Assembly: GCA_017618355.1 (NCBI GenBank)
Contig: JAFZUL010000165.1
Span: 1-32,243, forward strand
Length of the DNA: 32,243 bases
DNA from: Muribaculaceae bacterium
Lineage (GTDB): Bacteria; Bacteroidota; Bacteroidia; Bacteroidales; Muribaculaceae
Direction of reading: 5' to 3'
Made by a program: the position numbers and the translations under genes. Numbering within the stretch: the stretch's first letter is position 1; the number at the start of each line of letters is the position of its first letter. Positions 24,083 to 31,991 of the stretch are shown here, piece by piece. The notes below the pieces were generated by a model, which worked only from the letters and a program-made list of their open reading frames with translations, made no database searches and was not told where the DNA came from.

Positions 24083-25420
24083 ATGAAAAAGTTATTTTAT
24101 ATTTTAGGTATTGGTTTGCTCATGGCAAGCTGTACCGAGGATTTCAAGGACTGGGCCGACCCCATGAGCAACAGCGAGAACCCCGCAAGCGCCAACGCTG
24201 TAGTGGCTGCTGCTCCTGCTATCGACTTCACTACTATCACTGCCGATAGCGTGCTCCTGTTCACGCCCACCTACAATGCAGAAGAAGGCACCACAGCGAC
24301 CAACACTGTTACCCTCTTCAATGCCGACAAGAGCGACAGTCGCACTGTTAACGTTGACGAGCAGGGTCGTGCCAAGACTTCCGAGCTGCGCGATGCCCTC
24401 GAGGCACTCTATGGCGTGCCCGCCGATGCTTTCAATGTGCCTATCAACGTTATGACCGTGCTCAATGTTAATGGTCAGGGCTTCCGCTTCAACAGCGACA
24501 TCGAGGATGCTGTGAAGATGGCTGCTGGTATGTATCTCGTTCAAGGCGACGAAAGAACTCCTATGGAGTTTGTGGAGCCTGGCAAGTTCACCCTCACCGT
24601 TCCTGCCCAGGAGATGAGCTTCTACTTCCTGCCTTTCACCGACCTCAACAACTATGAGGCTGGCAAGTTGGGCAGCAACGAGGAGACCGACGGTTTCATC
24701 TTTGGTGGCAAGCTCGCAAAGGGTGATGCAGCCTACGTGATTTATCTCGACATAGATGAAGACTACACCCAGTACATCATCACTGTGAACACTAACGACA
24801 TGACCTATGACGTTGAGGGTCTGGCTTACGCCGAGATGATTTGGCAAGCTGGTAACGCCAACGGTTGGGGTAACCCAGCAGCCGGCCTTAAGAACAAGGG
24901 CTGGAAGGGCGCTCGCAACAACGATGGTGACTACTACGGCTTCATGTATCTCAACGGTGACTTCAAGTTCCGCAGTGGCAAGGACAACTGGAATGCTCCT
25001 GACTGGGGTCTTGATGAAGCTATTGATGACTATGAGGGATTCCTCGCAGTTGGCGCTGGCAACATCAATGCTCCCGAAGGATTCTACATGGTAGAGGCTA
25101 ACCTCGATGAGATGACCTACGCACTCACTCCTATCACCACTATTGGTGTGATTGGCGGTTTCAATGGTTGGGCTAGTGACTATGCTAAGCTCACTTACAA
25201 CACCCAAACTGGTGCTTGGGAAGGTTACTGCGATATTCCTGCCGGCACTGAGTTCAAGTTCCGTGCTAACGATGATTGGAACATCAACTGGGGTGGCGAT
25301 GCCAACAACCTCGGCTACGATGGTCAAAACCTCAAGTTCGACGTTGATGGCAACTACTTCATCCAGCTCTACATCACCTATGAGGGTGACTTCCATGTGA
25401 TTTTCACTCCTGCCCTCTAA
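24083..25420 (+). CDS. susF: SusF-like surface glycan-binding lipoprotein
   Basis: A 445-residue lipoprotein (lipobox LLMASC, Cys17). The N-terminal region (about 20-150) begins EDFKDWADPMSN, typical of SusE/SusF-group proteins, with a fibronectin-like beta domain. Then come a middle domain (about 155-250), a module with AEMIWQAGNANGWGNP and FKFRSGKDNWNAPDWG (about 252-345), and a last module with IGGFNGWASDYAKLTYN and FKFRANDDWNINWGG (about 350-445). The last two show repeated Trp and FKFR elements like starch-binding modules and resemble the end of the SusE-like protein. It is the last gene of the susCDEF unit, followed by a 17-bp terminator. Confidence 0.85.
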   Translation: MKKLFYILGIGLLMASCTEDFKDWADPMSNSENPASANAVVAAAPAIDFTTITADSVLLFTPTYNAEEGTTATNTVTLFNADKSDSRTVNVDEQGRAKTSELRDALEALYGVPADAFNVPINVMTVLNVNGQGFRFNSDIEDAVKMAAGMYLVQGDERTPMEFVEPGKFTLTVPAQEMSFYFLPFTDLNNYEAGKLGSNEETDGFIFGGKLAKGDAAYVIYLDIDEDYTQYIITVNTNDMTYDVEGLAYAEMIWQAGNANGWGNPAAGLKNKGWKGARNNDGDYYGFMYLNGDFKFRSGKDNWNAPDWGLDEAIDDYEGFLAVGAGNINAPEGFYMVEANLDEMTYALTPITTIGVIGGFNGWASDYAKLTYNTQTGAWEGYCDIPAGTEFKFRANDDWNINWGGDANNLGYDGQNLKFDVDGNYFIQLYITYEGDFHVIFTPAL

Positions 25421-25444
25421 ACGGCACGAAGAATAAATCTCAAT

Positions 25445-25485
25445 AAATTAAGGCTTTTCTCACAATCGAGAAAAGCCTTAATTTT
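25445..25485. terminator. Terminator after susF
   Basis: AAATTAAGGCTTTTCTC (25445-25461) pairs perfectly with GAGAAAAGCCTTAATTT (25468-25484), a 17-bp stem with a 6-nt loop, followed by TT. Confidence 0.9.
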
Positions 25486-25548
25486 ATGTCTTGTGTCCTA
25501 GTCTTTAATGGAGGTGTATCAAAATGCTTCTCCTGGTACACTTCCCCC

Positions 25549-25626
25549 TCTAAGATAACGTGAGTTCGACGAATTTATCTCCTGATAATCATTGCGTTAG
25601 CGACTCCCCCTCTAAGATAGAGGGGG
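25549..25626. repeat. Repeat units flanking copy B
   Basis: CCCCCTCTAAGATAACGTGAGTTCGACGAA-type sequence (about 25549-25574) is the inverted partner of the TTCGTCGAACTCACGTTAAG block inside copy B (about 25746-25766). A further hairpin CCCCCTCTA-AGA-TAGAGGGGG lies at 25606-25626, followed by GGGGGAGTATGA. Together with copy B they form a larger imperfect palindrome. Confidence 0.75.
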
Positions 25627-25691
25627 TAAGGGGGAGTATGATAGACTCAAGGGATTGCATTTTCGGGTCAATTGGTCATACCCCTCAGTCA

Positions 25692-25877
25692 CTTCGTGCC
25701 AGCTCCCCTATCTTAGGGGAGCAGCTGATACACAGCAAATTATTTTCGTCGAACTCACGTTAAGATAGAGGGGGGCAGGGGGAGTATGAAAAGAGTAAAA
25801 AACTGGAGTTGTTAAGTGAATCATACTCCTCAGTCACTTCGTGACAGCTCCTCTAACCTTAGAGGAGCAGCTAAAAT
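25692..25877. repeat. Dispersed palindromic repeat, copy B
   Basis: A direct copy of 1-186 with the same hairpins at 25702-25722 (identical to 11-31) and 25847-25868. The first 78 bases are identical; differences cluster in a GC-rich patch and in the central spacer of about 30 nt. It sits in the convergent gap between susF and the galactanase gene. Confidence 0.85.
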
Positions 25878-25902
25878 GCATTTTGACGCATATCCTCTAG
25901 TT

Positions 25903-27198
25903 TTATTCCAGGAACCTCTTCATCTCATAGAGTGCTTCTTGTGCTTTGCCGTCGCGGTTGTCGAAGAGGCTGCCGTTCCACCATGAGCTGGTAACTTGGT
26001 TCTGCCAGGGGATATTAAATTCGTTGGCCTCGGGCCACCACCAGAAGAGGCCTTTCACACGGCTGTGCCGCTTGAGGACGTTAATCATGTTGATAGTGAA
26101 GTTGCACTGCCCATCGTTGCTGTAAGGGTAGGTTCCGGTAAGGTCGTAGTTGGTGCCAGGCAACGCCCAAGCATATCCGTAGCCGCACTCCATAATCATG
26201 ATGGGCTTGCTCGATGCCGCTTCCATATTGTTGAGCACGGTGTTGAGATTAGAGAAGGCGCCGTGATAAGCACTGTAGTAGCTAAGTCCCATCACATCGT
26301 AATCAACGCCATAGCTCTCGCAGTTGCCGAAGAAAGCGCCAGGCTGGTTCACGTTGTGCATCTCCACATGCAGGATAATCTTGGTAGTGGGGCATACTTC
26401 ACGTACGGCTTGAGAGGCCCGTTGCTGATAAGCCACGAAATTCTCCCACGAGCCACCTGTTGGAGCGCCACCAGTGGGATAAATCTGACCGGTGGGCCAT
26501 AGCATGCCGCCAGTTATCTCGTTGCCTAGCTGGATGAAGTCGGGGCGCGCGCCAGCAGCAATCATTTCCTGCATAACCCGTTTGGTATAGTTATAAACGC
26601 TGTCTTTGAGAGCCTCCACATCGTTCTTGGGCCATGCGGCTGGCACACCTTGCGCTCCTGGGTCGGCCCAGGTGTCGCTGTAGTGTAGGTCAAGCACTAG
26701 CACATATCCGGCGTCCTTGATGCGCTTGCCAAGCGCCTTGACATAGGCGAGGTCTTGCACCACACCTTCCTTCTTGTGGGTCTCGCTGGCGTTCTCGGGA
26801 TTTACAAAGAGTCGCACTCGCATGGCATTCCAGCCTTGCTCGCCGAAGTAGGGCAGGACATTGCTAATCGTGTTGCCGTTGCGGTCCTTGTAGATGGCTC
26901 CGCCTTCCTCATATTTTGTGAGCATTGAGATGTCGCCACCCACCATCCGCTCGGGCAGGGGCATACCGTTGAGCAGCACGTCGTAGATGGCGGTTATGTC
27001 ATGGGCAGTAATGCTGCCGTCGCCATCCACGTCGCTGGTAGCGAGATAGGTGTTGTCGCCATTTAGCAGATAGTTGTATAGAGCCGTCACATCGCTTGCT
27101 GTTACTGCTCCGTCGCCATTCACGTCATAGACGTTGGCGTTTGAAAAAAGGGGGCATATAAGTGCTATAGCCCCCCCTAATAATAGTTTTTTCAGCAT
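25903..27198 (-). CDS. Secreted GH53 endo-beta-1,4-galactanase with N-terminal dockerin-like repeats
   Basis: A 431-residue enzyme predicted to cut beta-1,4-galactan such as the side chains of pectin or type I arabinogalactan. A type I signal peptide (about 1-21) is followed at once by two EF-hand-like dockerin-type repeats (DVNGDGAVTASDVTALYNYL and DVDGDGSITAHDITAIYDVL, about 25-77). The GH53 barrel then begins with GGDISMLTKYEEGG, NAMRVRLFVNP and LDLHYSDTWADPGAQ. The acid/base is Glu227 in QLGNEITGG and the nucleophile Glu337 in IMIMECGYGYAW. Signal and length (about 340-residue barrel) are normal for the family. The gene follows the amylase gene by 4 nt, so the two are co-transcribed. A galactanase beside starch-type Sus genes is unexpected. 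Confidence 0.92.
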   Translation of the reverse strand: MLKKLLLGGAIALICPLFSNANVYDVNGDGAVTASDVTALYNYLLNGDNTYLATSDVDGDGSITAHDITAIYDVLLNGMPLPERMVGGDISMLTKYEEGGAIYKDRNGNTISNVLPYFGEQGWNAMRVRLFVNPENASETHKKEGVVQDLAYVKALGKRIKDAGYVLVLDLHYSDTWADPGAQGVPAAWPKNDVEALKDSVYNYTKRVMQEMIAAGARPDFIQLGNEITGGMLWPTGQIYPTGGAPTGGSWENFVAYQQRASQAVREVCPTTKIILHVEMHNVNQPGAFFGNCESYGVDYDVMGLSYYSAYHGAFSNLNTVLNNMEAASSKPIMIMECGYGYAWALPGTNYDLTGTYPYSNDGQCNFTINMINVLKRHSRVKGLFWWWPEANEFNIPWQNQVTSSWWNGSLFDNRDGKAQEALYEMKRFLE

Positions 27199-27202
27199 TG
27201 TA

Positions 27203-29347
27203 TTATGAGCCTAATAATATTTCATAAACTGCAGTAACGTCCGAAGCTGTGATTACGCCGTCGCCGTTATGGTCGCCATTGACGATGTGTGAAGAGTCGT
27301 CGTTAAGCATGAACTCATAGAGTGCTGTAACATCCGAAGCAGTAACAATGCCGTCACCGTTAACGTCGCCAGGGATGGCAGTCACGGGCAATATAGGCAA
27401 ACCTGCATACTCTTCGGTAACATCAATAACCATGTTCTTGTTCTCGTCAGGGTCTTTTTCGGCCGAGATGGTGTAGAACTTGTCGGTAGTAGCATAGCGC
27501 ACATCAACCGTCTGTGGAGCGCCGCTTGCACCGGTGTTAAACACGAAGTTCATGTAACAGTCGTCGTTGGCAAGAGTGTATTGCTTCATATACCAAATCT
27601 TGTCGCCAACAGATACCCTCTCTCTGATGACCTCGCCAGGCCAGTTGCCGTTGTGCTGCTGGTCGTCTTGGTCCCAAGTGTAGAAGCGCACGGGATTCCA
27701 ATTCACGTCATCGACATTTACATAGACGTTGATAGTGTGAGGGGTGCCTTGACCGGCAAAGTCGTAGTTACGGGTGATGATGCCGCTCACCGCGCTGCCC
27801 TTTAGAAGGCCCACCTTGAGGGTGCAAGGCTGTGTGATGTGAACAGTGCTGCCACTTGCCACCTTAGTGCTGCTGGCAGTAGGAGTGCTGCCGTCGAGAG
27901 TATATACAAGCTGAGCGCTGCTTGTTGCCGAGACGGCAGTGAGCTTTGCGTCAAAAGTTTCTTTGTATTTGCCCGAAGCCTTGTCGCACCACGCCATCTC
28001 ACAGTTTTTCGACATATACAGACGGTAGCCGTAACCCTTGGTCACCTCTACTGCCTCGTCAAGGATTGTAGCATAATACTGAGCAATCACATTGTCTTTA
28101 AGGTACTTTTGCTTACCAACTACACAATACATTGCCCTGCCGTTGGCACCGCTCGACTTGAAGCCCGACATTTCATAGCTTTTTGAGATTGTGTATTTTT
28201 GAGCTGTACTCGTGTTGGTAACACCCACCGTCTTGCGAATGTCTATCATGTTCTTGATCTCCTGCTTGTAGGCCAACCAGTGAGGCTGGAACACGCAAGG
28301 AGTGCCAGGCATGGTAAGCAAGTATGCATTGGCGGCAAGGGTGTCGGCGCGTATCGGGTCGTTCTGGTTGTTCTCGTCACGATACTGGGTATCGTGGTTC
28401 TCGACAAAGGTCACAGAATAGCGCTTGAAATTTGGAGAAGCCATCAATCCTCCAATGTTGAGGTCTTTCCAAGTCTTCTTGCTGCCGTTGTCGTCTTTGC
28501 CGCGCACCACGTCACGCACGGTGTAGCGGAAGGGGAAGTCGAACGAAGCGCTCATGTTCACGCCGTTCCATTTGCAGTTGTCTATCCATTGCTGGATTTC
28601 GTTTAGGCTGCTCCAGTTCTCACCAACAGAGAACTGCACACCAGCTGTGGCATTATACTCGGCAACGCGGTTTGCCCAGAATCCGCGTGTCATGTCGTAG
28701 CGGAAGCCGGTGTAACCTAGGTCGTTTGCCAAGAAACTAACGTATGCCTTGATGACGTTGCGCACATTCTCGCTCTTGTGGTCAAGGTCGCGCATGCCGC
28801 CCCAGTCTTCGCCCTCGTCGTTGTTGGTACTCAAAGTGACATCTTCGTCAATATTGCCCAGTGTTTGCTGTTGGGTGAGCCATGTTTGTGTGGCGCCACC
28901 GTCGTCGTTCTTGCAGATGTCGGCTGGCGTCATCTGATAGGTGACACCGTTATAGGTCTCAACAGGGAAGTCAATCCAGTTGGTGAGGGTTCCTCGGTGG
29001 TTCACCACTACGTCGGCAATCATGCCAGTGCCCTTGGATTTGTAGGTGCTGATGAGTTCACGTAACTCAGTGGCAGTTCCAAAAGCGCTTTTCTGGTTAA
29101 AGTAGTACTTCACGTCATAGCCCATTGAGCCACTACTACCGGTCCAGCCGCTTTGGGGAATCCACAACAGGTCGAAATACTGCGAGAGCTCATCAGCTTG
29201 CTCGGTGAGTTTCACCCATCGGGTGTCGCCAAAGGAGTTCCAGGAGAACGCCTGCATCATCACGCCGCCATAGTTGTCGGGCCATCCCTGTGCCAAGCTC
29301 AGCAATGGCAGCATGGTGGCTGCTAATAACAATAATTTTTTCTTCAT
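27203..29347 (-). CDS. Secreted GH13 alpha-amylase with C-terminal starch-binding and dockerin-like domains
   Basis: A 714-residue endo-acting alpha-amylase. After a type I signal peptide (ending LSLAQ) the (beta/alpha)8 barrel begins MQAFSWNSFGDTRW. The four conserved GH13 regions are visible: DVVVNH, GFRYDMTRG with nucleophile Asp218, VGENW with acid/base Glu243, and VENHDTQ with Asp319. The Greek-key C domain ends near 460. Then come a chitobiase-like C-terminal fold (about 465-540; LVYTLDGSTPTASS), a CBM26-like starch-binding domain (about 545-650; NPVRFYTWDQDDQQHNGNWP) and two dockerin-type repeats (about 658-714; DVNGDGIVTASDVTALYEF, DHNGDGVITASDVTAVYEI). It lacks a lipobox, unlike SusG, so surface attachment must occur another way. 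Confidence 0.94.
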   Translation of the reverse strand: MKKKLLLLAATMLPLLSLAQGWPDNYGGVMMQAFSWNSFGDTRWVKLTEQADELSQYFDLLWIPQSGWTGSSGSMGYDVKYYFNQKSAFGTATELRELISTYKSKGTGMIADVVVNHRGTLTNWIDFPVETYNGVTYQMTPADICKNDDGGATQTWLTQQQTLGNIDEDVTLSTNNDEGEDWGGMRDLDHKSENVRNVIKAYVSFLANDLGYTGFRYDMTRGFWANRVAEYNATAGVQFSVGENWSSLNEIQQWIDNCKWNGVNMSASFDFPFRYTVRDVVRGKDDNGSKKTWKDLNIGGLMASPNFKRYSVTFVENHDTQYRDENNQNDPIRADTLAANAYLLTMPGTPCVFQPHWLAYKQEIKNMIDIRKTVGVTNTSTAQKYTISKSYEMSGFKSSGANGRAMYCVVGKQKYLKDNVIAQYYATILDEAVEVTKGYGYRLYMSKNCEMAWCDKASGKYKETFDAKLTAVSATSSAQLVYTLDGSTPTASSTKVASGSTVHITQPCTLKVGLLKGSAVSGIITRNYDFAGQGTPHTINVYVNVDDVNWNPVRFYTWDQDDQQHNGNWPGEVIRERVSVGDKIWYMKQYTLANDDCYMNFVFNTGASGAPQTVDVRYATTDKFYTISAEKDPDENKNMVIDVTEEYAGLPILPVTAIPGDVNGDGIVTASDVTALYEFMLNDDSSHIVNGDHNGDGVITASDVTAVYEILLGS

Positions 29348-29419
29348 GATGTTTCTATTTTGATGTTAATGTGTTATAGTCTTAAACTGCGCTTTTATGG
29401 TAATTTATGAAAATTCCTC

Positions 29420-29449
29420 CAAATATACACATTTTTTATCACACAGCAA
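29420..29449 (-). promoter_or_regulatory. Sigma-ABfr-type promoter for the amylase-galactanase pair
   Basis: On the minus strand TATATTTG (complement of 29420-29427) matches TAnnTTTG, with TTG (complement of 29447-29449) 19 nt upstream. The leader would be about 65 nt. No GCAAACGTTTGC-like site is seen nearby, so control by the LacI regulator is not evident here. Confidence 0.65.
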
Positions 29450-29489
29450 TGATTTCGTGAAAAATTAACATAAGAGGACTGTTTTGGGA

Positions 29490-29777
29490 TTATTTTTCTC
29501 GTTTGGGATTCTTGGGGAACCATCCTCTCTCAACACGTTTTTTCTGTTCAAACAGTTCACCGATGCCCCAAAGTGCCGATGCTCCAAAAACTCCCACTAT
29601 TGCCGAGATGATTGTGTTCTCGATGAATAGCGCCGCCACTATTGATGCTAATCCTATCAGCATAAAAACAACCCAGGGCTTAGTGCCCCAATAATACTCA
29701 GTTTTAATGACAATAGGATGCCAAATGCCTATGGTCAGAAATGTGCATACCGCAATAATGATACCTGTGAAATACAT
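29490..29777 (-). CDS. DUF4491 small membrane protein
   Basis: A 95-residue protein with three predicted membrane helices (about 3-20, 34-50 and 55-72) and a conserved polar end. IGIWHPIVIKTEYYWGTKPW, LFIENTIISAIVGVFGASAL and the terminal ELFEQKKRVERGWFPKNPKR are characteristic of DUF4491, a family of unknown function found across Bacteroidota and some Firmicutes. It stands alone with a strong promoter (29798-29829), between the amylase and the sugar transporter. No role in glycan use is implied by the sequence. Confidence 0.88.
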   Translation of the reverse strand: MYFTGIIIAVCTFLTIGIWHPIVIKTEYYWGTKPWVVFMLIGLASIVAALFIENTIISAIVGVFGASALWGIGELFEQKKRVERGWFPKNPKREK

Positions 29778-29797
29778 AGTTTTTATTCATTTTGCAG

Positions 29798-29829
29798 CAA
29801 AGGTACAAATAATTGGTAATTGGAGCAAA
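29798..29829 (-). promoter_or_regulatory. Strong sigma-ABfr-type promoter for the DUF4491 gene
   Basis: TTTG (complement of 29826-29829), a 20-nt spacer and TACCTTTG (complement of 29798-29805) fit the Bacteroidota housekeeping consensus exactly. The ATG follows about 20 nt downstream. Confidence 0.75.
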
Positions 29830-29903
29830 CAAGCGCTGCGTATAAAGACAATCGCATTGCGAGACTGACCTGACACCGTTGTCAATATCTCAACCGGTAT
29901 AGT

Positions 29904-29945
29904 AAAATGGAGCACCCATTTTAGTGATGAGTGCTCCATTTTTTG
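29904..29945. terminator. Terminator after the MFS transporter gene
   Basis: AAAATGGAGCAC (29904-29915) pairs with GTGCTCCATTTT (29931-29942), a perfect 12-bp stem with a 15-nt loop. On the minus strand it follows the transporter stop codon by about 20 nt. Confidence 0.8.
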
Positions 29946-29963
29946 TATTGTGCATTAAGTGTG

Positions 29964-31304
29964 TTATGCCTTTTGAACGGCGGCTTTGCGCTTCTCGCTG
30001 ATGAAGAAGACGCACACAGCGCCTATTACTAGAAGCACACCAGCGAGGATAAGCATGTTGCCCTGAACGCTGTTGAGAGCCTTAAGTGTGAGACCTCCAA
30101 GTGCTGCTGCCACAATCTGTGGAATACAGATGGTGCAGTTGAACAAGCCAAGATAGGTTCCCATGCGAGGATTGCCCTCGAAGGCGTTGGTCACCAGGGT
30201 GAATGGCATTGCGAGCATAGCAGCCCAAGCAGCTCCAATCAAGAAGTAAGGCACGAACAGCAGATACTGGTTGGTGCAATAAGGTACCAAAACAAAGCCT
30301 GCAGCACCTATCACAAGACTTAAAGAATAAGCTATCTTGTTGTTCTTGAACAAAGGAAGAGCCAGAGCCCAAACCATACTGCCCACAGCTTGAACAGCAA
30401 ACAGCGCTCCAGTCCAGTTACCGGCATCTTGATAGCCTGCGCTTGCAGTGTCGTGGGTGCCCCAAACGGTGTCGGCTATAGTACCGGTGGTATAAGTCCA
30501 CATATACATGAAGGCTGCCCAGCAGAAGAATTGAACAACTCCCACCTGGAAAAAGACTTTCAAGGCATACTTTAATGCGCTCTTGTCGGTGTTGGTGTTT
30601 TCGGCGGCAATCTTCTTGTCTTCCTCCTTAGCGGCTTCGCGGAACTCAGCCATTTGAGCAGGAGTGTACTCCTTAACCTTGGCAACAGTGTAAATTACAC
30701 AACCAATCAGAATAGCGGCGCCAATATAGAATGCCCATTTTACAGAGTCGGGAACCTCACCTGTTGGAGCAATGTTTTTGATACCTATCCATGTGAACAT
30801 TAAAGGCAAAAGGTATCCCACGAGCGAGCCTGCATTGCACAAGAAGCTCTGAATAGAGAATGCTTTTGTCTTCTGCTTCTCGTTTACCATATCGCCCACC
30901 ATCATCTTGAATGGCTGCATGGCCATGTTGATGCTTGTGTCGAGGAACATGAGCGAAATCAAGCCGAAGGTCATCGCGGCGGCCACAGTAAGACCGAAGC
31001 TGCCGGCGTTAGGAAGCATGCACATTACCAGTACCGCTACTGCTGCACCAAACAGCAAGTAAGGAATGCGGCGGCCCATGCGGGTCCATGTCTTGTCGCT
31101 GAAGTAGCCCACCAATGGCTGCACCACCATACCCATAAGAGGAGGCAGAATCCAGAAGTAGCTCAGGTTGTGAGGGTCAGCACCCAGCGTGGCAAAGATG
31201 CGGCTGATGTTGGCACTCTGCAGCGCGTAAGCGATCTGCACGCCAAAAAAGCCAAAACTGATGTTTATCAGCGTTGATAATTTTAAATCTGGTTTTGCTT
31301 TCAT
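29964..31304 (-). CDS. MFS sugar transporter, GPH/SLC45-like (probable maltose or oligosaccharide permease)
   Basis: A 446-residue inner-membrane permease with about twelve predicted helices and a long charged cytoplasmic loop in the middle (about 215-245; VKEYTPAQMAEFREAAKEED). The motif VGYFSDKTWTRMGRRIPYLL (about 65-84) is the loop 2-3 signature seen in sucrose/maltose carriers of the GPH and SLC45 groups. It probably moves maltose or short malto-oligosaccharides from the periplasm to the cytoplasm. The ATG at 31304 (MKAKPDLKLS) is preferred; an extension to 31313 begins at TTG. Its position beside susC-F and the amylase supports an alpha-glucan role, though no operator-like site is seen upstream. 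Confidence 0.9.
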   Translation of the reverse strand: MKAKPDLKLSTLINISFGFFGVQIAYALQSANISRIFATLGADPHNLSYFWILPPLMGMVVQPLVGYFSDKTWTRMGRRIPYLLFGAAVAVLVMCMLPNAGSFGLTVAAAMTFGLISLMFLDTSINMAMQPFKMMVGDMVNEKQKTKAFSIQSFLCNAGSLVGYLLPLMFTWIGIKNIAPTGEVPDSVKWAFYIGAAILIGCVIYTVAKVKEYTPAQMAEFREAAKEEDKKIAAENTNTDKSALKYALKVFFQVGVVQFFCWAAFMYMWTYTTGTIADTVWGTHDTASAGYQDAGNWTGALFAVQAVGSMVWALALPLFKNNKIAYSLSLVIGAAGFVLVPYCTNQYLLFVPYFLIGAAWAAMLAMPFTLVTNAFEGNPRMGTYLGLFNCTICIPQIVAAALGGLTLKALNSVQGNMLILAGVLLVIGAVCVFFISEKRKAAVQKA

Positions 31305-31379
31305 TGTCAACAAAATTTTATATTGTGAATATGTTTTTCTCTAAGAAGGTTGGCCCTTGGACTAGGGTTTAATTAAAAC

Positions 31380-31396
31380 AAATGAGGGACCTCATT
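31380..31396 (-). terminator. Small hairpin after tRNA-Leu
   Basis: AATGAGG and CCTCATT form a short palindrome; on the minus strand it lies 20 nt after the tRNA and is followed by TTGTTTTAATT. A weak but plausible terminator. Confidence 0.45.
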
Positions 31397-31415
31397 GACG
31401 AAGTCCCCCATTCAG

Positions 31416-31500
31416 TACTCGGAGTGGGACTTGAACCCACACAGCCGCAATGGCCAAGGGATTTTAAGTCCCTCGTGTCTACCGATTCCACCATCCGAGC
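31416..31500 (-). tRNA. tRNA-Leu (anticodon TAA)
   Basis: An 85-nt class II tRNA on the minus strand. Acceptor GCTCGGA pairs with TCCGAGT (one G-T pair), the anticodon loop is CTTAAAA giving TAA, the long variable arm is present, and the T loop is GTTCAAG. CCA is not encoded. Confidence 0.95.
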
Positions 31501-31817
31501 AGCTGGTTTTTGTAGACTTTAAATGCGCCTGACAAAATTGCGGTGCAAAGATAATAGCATTTTTCGGTTTTTGCAAGAAAAAAGTGTTTTTTGCGTGTTT
31601 TTCATGCTATTTGCCCCGTTTGGCGGGCGGTGATCTATATATTATATTTAATAATGTGTGTGGAGGGTGGCTGTGGCGCAGGATGCAGCGATGGTCGCAG
31701 CGGTAGGGTGATGGATGTGAAATTTGTTGTGTATGCGTAATGTGCAGTAAATCAACGCTGTATTTATTGTTTTGTGATGTTGTGATAAATTTTTTTTGAA
31801 AAAAAAGTGAGGAATGT

Positions 31818-31848
31818 TTTGCCAGTTAAAAAAATATGTCTAACTTTG
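31818..31848 (+). promoter_or_regulatory. Sigma-ABfr-type promoter of the tRNA operon
   Basis: TTTG (31818-31821), a 19-nt spacer and TAACTTTG (31841-31848) match the housekeeping consensus closely, as expected for a highly expressed stable-RNA unit. The start would be near 31854. Confidence 0.8.
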
Positions 31849-31862
31849 CACCCGCAATAAAG

Positions 31863-31880
31863 CCCCCAAGTGGGGTTTTT
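31863..31880 (+). terminator. Terminator-like hairpin in the tRNA leader
   Basis: CCCC and GGGG form a short stem around AAGT, followed by five T residues, starting about 10 nt after the predicted transcription start and 13 nt before the first tRNA. It may be an attenuator or a 5' processing signal. Confidence 0.5.
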
Positions 31881-31892
31881 GAGTCGAATATC

Positions 31893-31966
31893 GCCTCTTT
31901 AGCTCAGTTGGCCAGAGCACGTGATTTGTAATCTCGGGGTCGTTGGTTCGAATCCGACAAGAGGCT
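31893..31966 (+). tRNA. tRNA-Thr (anticodon TGT)
   Basis: A 74-nt tRNA. Acceptor GCCTCTT pairs with AAGAGGC, the anticodon loop TTTGTAA gives TGT, and the T loop is GTTCGAATCC. First of four co-oriented tRNAs. Confidence 0.95.
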
Positions 31967-31991
31967 CAAGAAAAGCTCTTTGAAAGGTTTT

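Larger units (their letters stand above)
25421..25902. other. Intergenic region between convergent operons, filled by repeats
   Basis: This 482-nt gap holds the terminator of the susCDEF unit (25445-25485) and then repeat units from about 25550 to 25877. I see no gene. A 67-residue frame at 25560 translates the repeats and is not credible. Confidence 0.75.
31501..31892. other. Intergenic region between divergent tRNA units
   Basis: These 392 nt hold no credible gene. The left part includes a GC-richer stretch (about 31655-31715) without clear structure and long A/T runs near 31785-31806. The right part contains the tRNA operon promoter (31818-31848) and a hairpin in the leader (31863-31880). 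Confidence 0.7.

Noticed and set aside
24104-25396. 430-residue open frame on the minus strand across the susF-like gene
   Set aside because: It is the antisense of a convincing lipoprotein gene; its composition (Val, Glu, His, Ile-rich) is what reverse reading of Asp/Ala/Gly-rich coding sequence gives, and it has no domain or signal.
25560-25763. 67-residue plus-strand frame between the convergent operons
   Set aside because: It consists of translated repeat units, including the same SPSKIEG string, so it is not a gene.
16585-31304. Recently transferred island
   Set aside because: A tRNA gene and direct repeats lie nearby, but there is no integrase, no tRNA-end duplication visible and gene style matches the rest of the window.
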